Shown here piece by piece: positions 11,383 through 21,889 of a DNA stretch of 64,000 bases. The DNA comes from Euphorbia lathyris. Taxonomy: Eukaryota > Streptophyta > Magnoliopsida > Malpighiales > Euphorbiaceae. The stretch covers positions 130,265,929 through 130,329,928 of the forward strand of contig NC_088911.1 of NCBI RefSeq assembly GCF_963576675.1, in the 5' to 3' direction. The position numbers and the translations under genes are program-made. The notes under the pieces were generated by a model, which made no database searches, was not told the origin of the DNA, and saw only the letters and a list, made by a program, of their open reading frames with translations. Numbering within the stretch: position 1 is the stretch's first letter; each line of letters opens with the position of its first letter.

Positions 11383-13708
11383 CTATGCTACGGCTTCCTC
11401 TCCTTCACCCCTATTGCTTTCCTCGCCTCCAGCGACTCCCTCATCTCCTCCAGTGGGCGGATCTACTTCAAGCGAATCCTCAACCCTCGAATCAATAACT
11501 GCTTCAGAGGGCGGTACCTCTTGCTCAGGCTGAGAGATGTCCTGCGGTGCCCCTTCTTTCGCATTATGGGTAGGGATCTCGCCGATAATTGGAGATTCCT
11601 GAAAACTCTTCCAATCTAAGAGGAGTACCTCATCCATATCAGCATCCTCGGCTTCCAGCTTGTCCCACTTCTCAGTTAAATCCTTTTCAGGGATGGGAAC
11701 CTTGGGGCGGTTAAGTACGAGACCCTGATGTCCATGCTCATAAGCGGCATAAATCCGCTCCCCATACCAGTAGATGCGGGCACCGTCTTCAGCCAGAATT
11801 TCCTCAGCCCTCTTCTTTTGTGTCTCCTTGGAATCAGCTAGATCATCGAGGGCCTTTCGCAGCTCATCGGACTTAGCTTGAAGAGATTTAAGAGCCTCCT
11901 CCTTCTCGCTCACAGCCTTCTGAAGGGCGCCTTCTAGGACCTTCACCTTCCCTTGGACATCATCATAAAGCGACTTCTGAGTCGCCAATTCAGTACCAAG
12001 ACCTTCCAACTCCTTGGCTCGCTCGGCATCCCTTCGGAGAATGCCCTCAGCGAAATTGATAATCTGCATATAAGACGGCTCACGAATAAAAAAGGGCGAA
12101 TAGAAATAGGCGGTTACAATGGACGCAAGATCCTTGAAAGAGAATGACAAGCAACAATATACCTCTATAGAACGCTTCTCGATCCCCTCCACAGCGGTAG
12201 GGAGCGGTACTTGTTCGCGCACACGGGAAGCAGAGGGAAGCCGCCCGAGGACATTGCATATAGAAGAGACAATGTCCTTGCAAGAAAAACTCATGGCCAT
12301 GCCAAAGGTCCTAGTCCACCATCCGCTGATGTCGGGAATTGGCTGCAAAGGCGTAAAGAAAAATATCAAAAGAACAGCAGATAGCTCATGAGGAAAAAAG
12401 TAGCAATATAGAAAGAGGGAATAGATCAAGATACCTCATGAATCGGGGTACTGCTCTTTCCTTTGGATGAGGCGGATACGGGTGTACCGCCAACAGTAAG
12501 GGACACGGAGGTGTTCTTCTTCTTGGGACGAGAAGACTCTGTATCCGCACTTATCTTCCGCTTCCTCGTCAAAGGAAGATCCTCGGAGGCAGAAGCGGGA
12601 CCTTGTGAAACGGAGGCCCTTACAGGAGAAGCCGCCTCAATGGAAGGAATCGTTCCTCCAGAAGAATCCGCCCCTACAACGGAGGCGGTTTCCGCCATCC
12701 GCTTCTTCCTTCTCGCTAAGGCTTTAGCCTCCCGATCTGCAGCTATTTGAGATAAAGGATCACCCCTGCAAAGGGTTAAAAGAAATCATCAACTTGGAAA
12801 TAAAAAGTACCTTGTACAAAAACGCGATAAGGGATATAGACCACGCGATCCCCCTCACGGTAGGCAATCGCTACTCGGCTCCTTAGCATATGGAAGGCGT
12901 GATCATATGTCCATACAAAAGGAGGGGTACTCTTCAGGAACTTGATGACGGCGGATTCTTCCTCACTGGGATAACCGAAGTTCAAACTCTTCACATTGGG
13001 CCGGCCCCAATGGCGAAGGAAGTTCGGATTTCCCTCATTAAACTTGATAAAAAAGTAAGAGCGATCCCACTCGCGGATCTTGTTCAGTTTCTCGTCAAAA
13101 CCATAGTATCCGCTCTGGCGGATGAAAGTGAAATACCCCGCCGAACTCTTGAAATGATGAAGCTTGGAGAAAATTTTAAGCGAGAAAGGAACCTCCAAAC
13201 AATCCGCCAGAAATTTATCCAGGGTCAAGTCGGCCCATCCATTTGGATGTAACTACCCGGGTGCGATTCTGTAACCGCCGAGGATGGAAGCAATCTCATC
13301 CGCCAGCGGATAAGTGAAGCCGCAGATAATCTGGGCGACAAAAATGGTGAAATACCCCTTTGGGTAATCGCCCGGTCCTCTATCCTCCCCGGGAATGATG
13401 GTCTCGAGACCTTGGAGCCAAGGATATTGCACCCGCAAATCCTCAATGGTCTCGCGACAAACTAGGCTTCCCGACCTGTCCCTCTTTGGTAACAAACGGG
13501 GGGTTGGGACAGGTGGCGGAATCAACTTCTTAGGGTCAAAACCTAGACCCTCGTCGGTTGTATTCGCCAGGTGGAGGAAGTCAGCGGGGTGGGAATCAGA
13601 CCCATGAGAACTGGTTGAAACTTCATCAACCATCTCATCAACTTCATGAGAAACCTCGCGGACATAGCTCTCATCGAACGGTTCGAAGTCAAGGTCGGGG
13701 TTCGACAT
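11383..13708 (-). pseudogene. Antisense multi-exon ORF of element A (Transposase_28-like), one in-frame stop
   Basis: It reads opposite to gag-pol. The start is MSNPDLDFEPFDESYV at 13708. Exon 1 runs to about 12812 and carries the conserved domain (LPKRDRSGSLVC, YFTIFVAQIICGFTYPLAD, HPNGWADLTLDKFLADCLEV, SAGYFTFIRQSGYYGFDEKL). An in-frame TAG at 13253-13255 replaces a codon that is CAA-like in copy A2. Exon 2 (about 12768-12432) is Ser-rich with a basic RKRKISAD patch. Exon 3 (about 12340-12165) ends at a GTATAT donor. Exon 4 (12069-11383), after TATGCAG, is a long coiled coil (RRDAERAKELEGLG to RAEEILAED) with an acidic C-terminus. Intron edges are by eye; the first junction does not phase cleanly. 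The function is unknown. Confidence 0.75.
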
Positions 13709-13963
13709 GTTGAGGAAAAGAAATAAACAGAAGTAAAAGGCCGAACGAGGTACAAATTATGAAGAGGAAAACTTACATGGGAAAGACAACACAGAGAAAT
13801 GACGGAAATAAGAGGTCAACGCCGGAAAAGATGACGCCGGAAAAGAAATAACGAAAGAGGAAAAATTCACAAGTTTTTGAATTTTGAATAGACAAGCGAA
13901 AACGAAGCGTCCCCTATGAACAGACCCTAAAGGGCTCTTGTATCAAACTAAAGGGGAGGCATG

Positions 13964-14472
13964 TGATGACCCGCGAGGCTAAACCGGGTCATACTCATTT
14001 CTCAGGCCCAGCCCATACTTAGACCTATGGTCTAAGATCGGATGAGACCCGAATAAAGGAAGCGGGCGCAGCGAGTAACTGCCCCGAATGGGACCCGAAT
14101 AAGCGAAAACGGGTGAAGCGAGTAACCGCCCCGAATTCCTAAACAGAGCATCAAGACTCCCACTCAGAACCACGTTCGTTGCCATGAAAGCCACGAAAGG
14201 GACATGGCTTAAAAAGGGGGAACCGCCCTCAGAACGTGGCCCACTAAGGAGTAACCGCCCTCGGCGGTTACCTAAAAAACACCTATAAAAGGCCTTAAGA
14301 ACGAGGGAAAAAGGTACGCTCACAATTTTCCCCGCAATACTATTGTCAAATTACCAACCTTCTTACAAAAACTGACTTGATCGTCGGAGAGTTTTCCCGG
14401 AGATCCTGTCTCCGGTTCTGTTTTGCAGGTAACTCTGGCAGAGAATATCAAATCGGATCTGGCAAGTTATCA
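13964..14472 (+). repeat. 3' LTR of element A (509 bp)
   Basis: It is the same length as the 5' LTR with about six substitutions (for example GTAACTGCC for GTAACCGCC and GGATCTGG for GGATCCGG). It is preceded by the polypurine tract and followed by target duplication copy TTATG (14473-14477). Confidence 0.95.
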
Positions 14473-15035
14473 TTATGATATCATCAACATACACAACCAG
14501 TAGAATGCATCCAGAGCTAGAACTGAAGTAGAAAACAGAGGGATCATATGCACTTCTGCGTAAGCCGAATTCTATTACTGTGGCACTGAATTTACCAAAC
14601 CATGCACGAGGAGATTGCTTCAAACCATACAGAGACTTTCTTAATCTGCACACCTTTCCAGACTCCCCCTGAGCAACAAAGCCAGGAGGTTGCTCCATAT
14701 AAACCTCTTCATTCAGGTCACCGTGCAAGAAAGCATTTTTTAACGTCCAGTTGATGAAGCTCCCAATTGTAAGTGGCAGCTAGAGAAATGAACAGACGGA
14801 CAGAAGTGAGTTTGGCAACAGGAGAGAAAGTATCGAAATAATCAAGACCATAAGTCTGAGCATAGCCTTTAGCAACCAGGCGAGCCTTCACTCGAGCAAC
14901 AGTACCATCAGGATTCATTTTAACAGTCCAAATCCACCGAGCACCAATTTCTTCCGATCTTTTGGTAAGTCCACAAGGTCCCAAGTGTGATTTTGTTCGA
15001 GTGCCTTCAGTTCTTCTTTCATTGCCTCTAGCCAA
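14473..15035 (-). pseudogene. Copia B reverse transcriptase, proximal half
   Basis: On the minus strand, the RT N-terminal block [20 protein letters not shown] (about 14940-14880) leads to [19 protein letters not shown]. An extra A in the run at about 14735-14741 shifts the frame inside the DVKNAFLHG block. The next frame gives MEQPPGF, KSLYGLKQSPRAW and the catalytic YVDD at about 14490, then meets the TTATG duplication of element A. The remaining RT and RNase H lie at 3476-4413. A second frameshift near 14940-14960 separates this frame from the integrase frame. Confidence 0.92.
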
Positions 15036-16753
15036 TCAGGATGATCCATAGCTTCTGAAATGGATTTTGGAACTGCAATGGAATCTAAGGTAGCTACAAA
15101 ACACTTGGAAGGGGGTGATAAGGCATTATAAGAAACAAAGGAGGAGATAGGGTAAGTGCAAGACCTTGTACCTTTCCGAAGAGCAATAGGGAGATCAAGA
15201 CTGGGTTCAGAGGAAGGTGTAGGATCTGGAGCCGAAACAGATGAGGTATCATTGGTGACTGGTCCTGGAGCAGGTGCCGTAACCGCATGCTGCACACACC
15301 TAGAATAAACGTGACGAATAGGAGGACGCGGGACAACCTGTTCACTTACAGTATAGATCAAAAAATCATCATCAGATGCATCAGCAGGAAAAGAGGGTGA
15401 AGGGGAAGATGGACGAAAGAAAGACGTATTCTCAAAGAACGTGACATCGGCCGACACAAGATAGCGCCCCAAGGATGGAGAGTAACAACGGTACCCTTTT
15501 TGACTTCGAGAATATCCCAAAAAGACACACTTGAGAGATTTGGGGTCAAGTTTGGAGACTTGAGGACGAATATCGTGTACAAAACAAGTACACCCAAAAA
15601 TACGAGGGGCAAGAGAAAATAAAGATTGAGAAGGAAACAGGATAGAGTATGGAATCTGACCCTGAAGGACAGCGGACGGCATACGATTGATGAGGTAACA
15701 GGCAGTGGAAACAGCATCTGCCCAAAACACTTTCGGGACTTGCATTTGGAACATGATCGCCCGAGTGACTTCAAGTAAATGGCGATTCTTCCTTTCAGCT
15801 ACACCATTCTGTTGTGGTGTAACAACACATGACGTTTGATGAATAATACCATGTTGTAGAAGGTAGGACTGAAAAGTACTGGATACATATTCTTTGGCAT
15901 TGTCACTTCGCAAAATACAGATATTTTTATTAAATTGAGTTTTAATCTCAGCATGAAAAGCACAAAAAACAGTAAATAAATCGGAACGGTGCTTCAAATG
16001 ATAAAGCCACGTAACTCGAGAAAAATCATCCACAAAAGTCACAAAATAACGATAACCAAGTTTAGAAACAATAGGACAAGGACCTCACACATCAGTGTGA
16101 ACTAAATCAAAAACAGACTCAACACGTTTATTTATTCGAGGAGAATACGGGACTCGATGGTGCTTAGCAAACTGACATGCTTCACACTCCAAAATAGAGT
16201 TCCTTGGAAGACTCGGACACATTTTCTGCAAGACAGGAAGAGATGGATGACCAAACTGACAATGAAGCTGCAACAAAGAGGAGCTTGTACAAGCAATTGG
16301 TCTTGGTACCGCTTCAGTGGAGTCAAGAACATACAACCCATTCACCAGTTTCCCTCTACCAATATTCTGTTTCGTCCCAAGATCCTGAAAAAGGCAATAA
16401 TTTGAAAAGAAAACAACACAACAATTAAGGGTTTTGGTGAGTTGACTAACAGATAACAGATTAAAAGGAAATTGAGGAAGACATAAAACAGAGGATAAAG
16501 AGATTTTTGAGGTGGGCTGAGCAGTTCCATGACCATTTACAGGAGCGGTGGCTCCATTAGCTAAAGTAACATATGGCAGATTGGCATTAGAATCAAAAGA
16601 AGAAAGAATACATGTGTTACCAGTCATGTGATCGGTAGCACCAGAATCAATAACCCAACTACGGGATGAGGTGGAGAGACAAGCAGCCCGATTACCTGTA
16701 TCAGCCAAAGCAGTAGAAGTGGACTGGGAGGCACCATGATCAAGAGACAGCTG
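14915..16753 (-). pseudogene. Copia B protease and integrase
   Basis: The frame follows directly after the amber codon that ends gag (16754-16756). Protease has SWVIDSGATDHM (about 16660-16625). The integrase zinc module has HCQFGHPSL and CEACQFAKHH. A TGA at 16085-16087 replaces a Trp codon in HTDVWGP. The core has VDDFSRVTWLYH, the acidic residue in LRSDNAKEY, and E in NGVAERKNRHLLE. The integrase tail and a Pro-rich linker follow, down to the frameshift near 14940. Two nonsense codons and two frameshifts in total make element B's pol non-functional. Confidence 0.92.
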
Positions 16754-17689
16754 CTAAAGTCGAGCATATTCATCAACAGAGATAGTGACAGTAGGAGTAG
16801 AAGACGAAGATTGAGGGGATGGTAGGATACCATCACCAGCAGCAATGTGAGCAAACTTCCGATTGTTACTTTTCTGAGGTCGACCATGAAGCTTCCAACA
16901 ATTCTTCTTAATGTGTCCTTCTTTGCCGCAATGATGGCATACTTGAGAACCACTTTGAGAGATACGATGAGTAGTGGAATTCTGACCACTTTGAACTCCA
17001 TGAGTCGCATTGCTCACCAGAGCCATTGTCTCTTGAGACACCACATCAAACGTCTTTTCAATATCCCTACACACGGGAAGAAGTCGGCCATAGAGGTCAG
17101 CAAAGGAGGGAAGTGTCCCACTGGTCAATATCTGGCTGCGTGCTATCTCAAATTCAGGACCAAGACCCTCCAGAAATCCAAGAACAAATATACGATCATC
17201 ATCCTCTTGCATCTGCTTAACATCAGCTGTCATAGGAAAACGAGTTCGCTTCTCCTTACAAATCTGCTTACATTCATTATAATACTGAAAGAAGGTGCGA
17301 CCCTTTCTCTGAGGACGATAATATGAAGATAGCAAGTTATGGATATGAGTCAAGTCTTGTTTACTAGCATACATAGACTCTAAGTATTCCCACATTTCTT
17401 TGACAGTATCACAATGAGTCACAATGTCATCAATAGTAGAGTCCAAAGTATTCTGAATCAGATTAAAAAGTTTATAGTCTACCATCATCCATTTCTTCCT
17501 ACTTCCCTGCTCATCTCTAGGTGGATGATTATTACTCAAATGATCCCCCAAATCGACACTATTAATGTACCGAGTAATAGTACGTTTCCACTGAGTGTAA
17601 TCTTTAACTCCAGTCAATTTTCTATCCGTAATTCGAGTGGTACCAACAGTAATTTCAGTCATGACTTTCTTATTATTTTCCTCAGTCAT
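16754..17689 (-). CDS. Copia B gag (capsid and CCHC knuckle)
   Basis: The likely start is MTEENNKKVMTEITVG at 17689; an ATG five codons earlier is also in frame. The frame is open through the gag core (TGVKDYTQWKRTITRYINSV, MVDYKLFNLIQNTLDS, MWEYLESMYASKQDLTHIHN, FVLGFLEGLGPEFEIARSQI) to the nucleocapsid knuckle VCHHCGKEGHIKKNCWKLHG (CX2CX4HX4C). It ends at TAG 16756-16754. The same frame continues into protease, whereas copia elements normally have one continuous gag-pol frame. The capsid frame itself shows no lesion. Confidence 0.88.
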   Translation of the reverse strand: MTEENNKKVMTEITVGTTRITDRKLTGVKDYTQWKRTITRYINSVDLGDHLSNNHPPRDEQGSRKKWMMVDYKLFNLIQNTLDSTIDDIVTHCDTVKEMWEYLESMYASKQDLTHIHNLLSSYYRPQRKGRTFFQYYNECKQICKEKRTRFPMTADVKQMQEDDDRIFVLGFLEGLGPEFEIARSQILTSGTLPSFADLYGRLLPVCRDIEKTFDVVSQETMALVSNATHGVQSGQNSTTHRISQSGSQVCHHCGKEGHIKKNCWKLHGRPQKSNNRKFAHIAAGDGILPSPQSSSSTPTVTISVDEYARL

Positions 17690-18170
17690 TGTCAATCCAA
17701 GCAAATGACAAATACCACAAAAAATTCAATTAACAGTAAATGCACTACTGTGATATTTTAACCAAAAAACCAAGGTAAGGATAAAATAGCCCAAAGGAAT
17801 CAGAATATTGTCAACTTCAATTGAAAAGACAAATCAGATCAGAAAAGATAGGTCTAACCGAACACAAGCCAGAGTAACCACAAAGAAGAAGGCTGACCGG
17901 AATTATCACCAAGAGAAACCGACCACACAGATGGGCCGGAACAGAAGAGACGAGACCGGCAGAAGAAAAACGACGCCGAACGGAGCTGCCACGAGCTCTC
18001 ACGCGTCGGCGAGTGGGTGGCGCGTCGGAGAAGGCGGTGGCGCTTGGGGCCAACTCGCGGCGATTCAAGCGACCGGAAACACACGGCCTGATAGATCGGC
18101 GGCAGAGGAGACTGATGGAGGGGGCGGTGAGATGAACAGAGGAGTTGAAAAAATCGACTTCCAACCCGAG
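17690..18170 (-). other. Leader of copia B, proximal part (next to gag)
   Basis: This is untranslated leader between the element C insertion and gag; the distal stub with the primer site is at 34975-35026. It is GC-richer than the rest of element B. Several short open frames occur on both strands but none has a recognisable product. Confidence 0.6.
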
Positions 18171-18740
18171 ACCGCTGTTAGACGAGGTGCCGCGGCCTAA
18201 TCTCCCGGGTGGACCGGGGGGTGGACAACCTCATGGCGACGTAAGCGGTGATTGGCGCCGAAAGCAACCAATCGTGGAATCAAGCTGCTCGGCAGGACCG
18301 GAGCTCGGAGATATGGAAGAGTCGCCACCCACGAATGGGAAAATGAACACCGATCCCTTGCGGGAGACCGGTGTGGGTTCGGGAAACTTAGGTACGAGCC
18401 GAGAAGGCTAGCTCCTTTCCGGAGAAAGGCTACTAGGCACCCCGACATCGCCCGGTTATGAACCACCGGCCTCCTACTCAGCATGTTAGGCGATAACGGA
18501 CTAATCGTATACTTCTTTAAGTTTAAAATTCATTTGAAACCCTTTTCTTTCTCTTTTTGGAAACCATTTTGAGCATATGATATTGAAAAGGTACATCAGT
18601 AAAGAATCACCCATTTATGTTTATACATACACAGAGAGGGGGAAGAAAGAAGTGATTTATTTACAACCGTATTTAAATGTTATGTTGTGTGTCTATTCTA
18701 CATTAACTTATTTCCCCAAAACGATGTTTATTACATGGTT

Positions 18741-19000
18741 CGCACCTTAATCGCCGTTGGAACGATTTAGGTGCGTTTTAAAACCCCGTTTGATGAAGCT
18801 TACCCGAATCGCCGTTGGAACGACTCGAGTAATTGAAAACGTTAAAGTAAAAGCCTTTTAATAAGAAAACGTGGTTAAACATACAAGTCAATTTTATTTT
18901 GTACAAATTCATTAAGAAAGCGATTCAAAATCTCCATTATTAACAAAGAAAACGATTTTGATTACAATGTTCGCTTAATTCGTCGTTGGAACGGACTAAG
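18741..19000 (-). repeat. Three stem-loops with a constant CCGTTGGAA-type loop in the LTR of element C
   Basis: The hairpins are at 18741-18775 (arms CGCACCTTAATCG / CGATTTAGGTGCG), 18800-18832 (TTACCCGAATCG / CGACTCGAGTAA) and 18974-19000 (CTTAATTCG / CGGACTAAG). Each encloses the 9-nt loop CCGTTGGAA or TCGTTGGAA. The stems differ while pairing is kept. The same set recurs in the other LTR at about 32552-32812. They lie downstream of the TATA box, so they would be in the transcript. Confidence 0.7.
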
Positions 19001-20556
19001 GTTTTAAAACGTGATATTTTGAAGACGGTTTGAAATATTAACAAGAATGCCTCTATTTATTTACATTACAAAAAAAAAACATTAGTTTAAATAATTCAAT
19101 TTGAAAACTCTTTTTTTTGTGATTTATTTTCCCCACTTATTTAATGGACTCTCTACTTATTATAATTACATTAACAAATCCATTTAAACCACCATTTATA
19201 CTTAAACAAAGCCCACTTGAAATATGGGCCCATGAATGGGCCAAAAGAATAAAGAAAATAACTTAACATATACATATACCTTTAAATCAAAAGGAGATTA
19301 TGAGAATAAAGATTAATAAAAAGGGACTACATAATACATATATAAAATACTATATATAGTACATTTATACTTTAAAAGTGTTGAAAATAGCAAATGAATC
19401 TTATAACTAGGAAAATAATATTTATCCAAAAATAATAATCCATGAAATAACCCAACTATCCCAAAACTACATATATACATAATTATTATAGTTTTAAACA
19501 TCAAAAATAATATATACTAATATCTACTAATTATCTCCCCAAAATGCCCAAGTAAATAACATTTAAAATAGAATTTAATGTAACTTGAATGGATAACAAT
19601 AAAAAGGAAGGTAATATAATATATACATATATATAAAAATAGAGTAAAAATGGAAAAACCAATCTCCTAAAATAATCATATATGTTAAAGTTCTAAAACA
19701 ATTTGAAAATCATATATTAACTAACTATATATATGTATACTAAGGATTAAAAGTCTAAAAGTTAAGAAAAAGGGACCGAAATGACATTTTTTACATTTGG
19801 GTAGATTTACCGACGGAAAATCCGTCGGTAAACAGCATTTAGCGACAGAATTGGCAAATTACAGCAGCACTCCAATATTTTCCAGATTTATTCAAAAGCT
19901 TTAAATTAAATCTAATTCAATCGTTTTGGACTTCCGAACTACCAAAGATGGATCATAGTTGAAACGGAAGTTCCTAAAACGATGTTTTCATTTTAAAACG
20001 TTATTTGGAAACCTCTTTTAAATTAAAAAACTTATAATTACAACATTTTCGATACCCGAACTACCTTTTTATCGGATCACGGTTCGTATTGGGATATCCA
20101 AAACGAGGTTTTTTATTTTAAAACAAAACCGAATTTTATTTAACACGAAACGAAAATTAAATAAATACGCTAACTAAATAAAACGTGACAAAATAAATAA
20201 ATGACTAAAGGAATAAAAACTATAGCATAAAAAAATAAATAGAAGGAGAGAATAAATTAAATAAAATAAAGAGTCTAGTCCTCGGATAATACCTTTGATT
20301 CGGTATCTGACAGTCGAAGCCGATTGATTCCACGAACCGCGAGCTCCCGATTTTAATAAAAAATTTAGTAAAAATCGAACTTAGGAAATTTGGAATTTTT
20401 GAGAAAAAAATATTTTTCTCAAAAAAATCCACTCTCTCTCTCTCTAAAAATGTTTAGAGTGAGAAAGTTTTTCCCCCAAAAAGCCCTCCTCCCAAAAACC
20501 TTCCTCTTTTACCTTGGGATCCGTGCCCTTATATAGGGAAACGGATCCCGGAACAA

Positions 20557-20800
20557 TGGGCGACGCCCAAAAAAATTTGTGCGTCGCCCATTGTGGTTGG
20601 CCGGCCGCCCAACCTAGTGTTGGGCTACCGCCCAACCTTGTTGGGCGGCCGCCCAACAATGTTGGGCGATCGCCCAACGGCGTTGGGCGAGCGCCCAACG
20701 CGAGGTTGGGCGCCCGCGCCCAACCCTCGTCGGGCGTCCGCCCGACGCGTTGGGCGTTCGCCCGACGTGGTTGGGTGCCCGCCCGGCGACCCTCGGGGCG
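20557..20800. repeat. Run of GC-rich palindromes beside the element C promoter
   Basis: A perfect 12-bp-stem hairpin (AATGGGCGACGC / GCGTCGCCCATT) is followed by about nine successive 18-20 nt palindromes of the form GTTGGGCGNNCGCCCAAC between 20596 and 20786. One unit has compensating changes in both arms (GTCGGGCG / CGCCCGAC). The other LTR (about 34365-34550) has two units fewer, a clean 42-bp difference. Confidence 0.85.
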
Positions 20801-21174
20801 TGCCCCGCGCCGTTGGACGCGTGCACACCGTGGCCGCCGAGCGCGCGTTCCGCGCAGCCAGACGCTCGCACGTCGTGGCCGCCGAACACGCGCCTCGCGC
20901 TGCCAGGCACGTGTGCTCAAAGGCCCACGAGGGCGCGCACCGCCAGCGGTACCAGGCATTGCTCGAACGTCGAGAGCGTGCCACTCGCGGTGCGTCCGAC
21001 GGATGCCGCGCGCACGTCTCGAGCCGTCAAGCGGGCGTTCGACCATCGTCGTCCGCGTGCGGGATGCCGTTGCGTGCTCGCGCCGTGCCGTTAATTTTCC
21101 TCCGCTTATTATTCTTTATATATTTTTCAAAACTTCCGGAATCAATCGCTTCGACCGTCTTGTTTCAGGTTTTC

Positions 21175-21872
21175 GTGATTGCGGGGATAATGGCTAAATA
21201 GCTACCCTATTTCAAGATTGCGGGGATAATGGCTAAACAGCTACCCTATTTCAAGATTGCGGGGATAATGGCTAAACAGCTACCCTATTTCAAGATTGCG
21301 AGGATAATGGCTAAACAGCTACCCTGATTTACGACTGTGGGGATAATGGCTAAACAGCTACCCTATTTCAAGATTGCGGGGATAATGGCTAAACAGCTAC
21401 CCTATTTCAAGATTGCGGGGATAATGGCTAAACAGCTACCCCATTTCAAGATTGCGGGGATAATGGCTAAACAGCTACCCTATTTCAAGATTGCGGGATA
21501 ATGGCTAAACAGCTACCCCATTTCAAGATCGCGGGGATAATGGCTAAACAGCTACCCCATTTCAAGATTGCGGGGATAATGGCTAAACAGCTACCCTGAT
21601 TTACGACTGTGGGGATAATGGCTAAACAGCTATCCTATTTCAAGATTGCGGGGATAATGGTTAAACAGCTACCCTATTTCAAGATTGCGGGGATAATGGC
21701 TAAACAGCTACCCCATTTCAAGATTGCGGGGATAATGGCTAAACAGCTACCCTATTTCAAGATTGCGGGGATAATGGCTAAACAGCTACCCCATTTCAAG
21801 ATTGTGGGGATAATGGCTAAACAGCTACCCCATTTCAAGATCGCGGGGATAATGGCTAAACAGCTACCCTAG
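21175..21872 (-). repeat. 39-bp tandem array 1 of element C (about 18 units)
   Basis: The unit (plus strand) contains GGGGATAATGGCTAAACAGC and ends in CTACCCTATTTCAAGATTGC, 39 bp in all. A variant half-unit with CTGATTTACGACTGTG occurs twice (about 21325 and 21595), indicating a higher-order duplication of about 270 bp. The array starts exactly where LTR homology stops, in the 3' untranslated region of the element. The 39-bp period is divisible by three, so the array is open in one frame, but it is not a gene. Confidence 0.95.
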
Positions 21873-21889
21873 TCTACGATCTTAGGTAA

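Larger units (their letters stand above)
4419..14472 (+). mobile_element. Tat-lineage Ty3/gypsy element A, complete with TSD, inserted in copia B RT
   Basis: The LTRs at 4419-4927 and 13964-14472 are both 509 bp and start TGATGACC and end GTTATCA. TTATG flanks the element at 4414-4418 and 14473-14477. A purine tract (AAAGGGGAGGCATG) precedes the 3' LTR. The order is gag, protease, RT, RNase H, integrase on the plus strand, a four-copy 83-bp tandem repeat, an antisense multi-exon ORF, then the 3' LTR. gag-pol carries three in-frame stops and a frameshift. I count about six LTR mismatches in 509 bp. That is near 1.2 percent, or roughly half a million years at 1.3e-8 substitutions per site per year (an assumed rate). 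Confidence 0.96.
18176..21174 (-). repeat. 3' LTR of element C (2999 bp, U3 edge missing)
   Basis: It is nearly identical to 31987-34941. On the minus strand U3 comes first (21174 towards 20550), with a GC-rich palindrome array (20596-20786) and a TATA box CCTATATAAGGG at 20541-20529 that lies inside a 9-bp inverted repeat (GGGATCCGT / ACGGATCCC). The following 2.3 kb is AT-rich and has hairpins with a shared loop. Its outer end is TSD-flanked. Its inner end stops 29 bp short of the TGTAGACACC terminus seen in the other LTR. Confidence 0.92.

Noticed and set aside
20444..21201. Long Arg/Pro-rich open frames on both strands of the element C LTR (and copies at 34252-35050)
   Set aside because: They overlap in several frames, reflect the GC-rich palindrome array, and have no domain; the region is U3.
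21609..21872. Open frame with a repeated 13-residue peptide (MAKQLPYFKIAGI)
   Set aside because: It is a direct product of the 39-bp tandem array (39 is divisible by 3) and lies on the strand opposite to the element's transcription; no independent coding signal.
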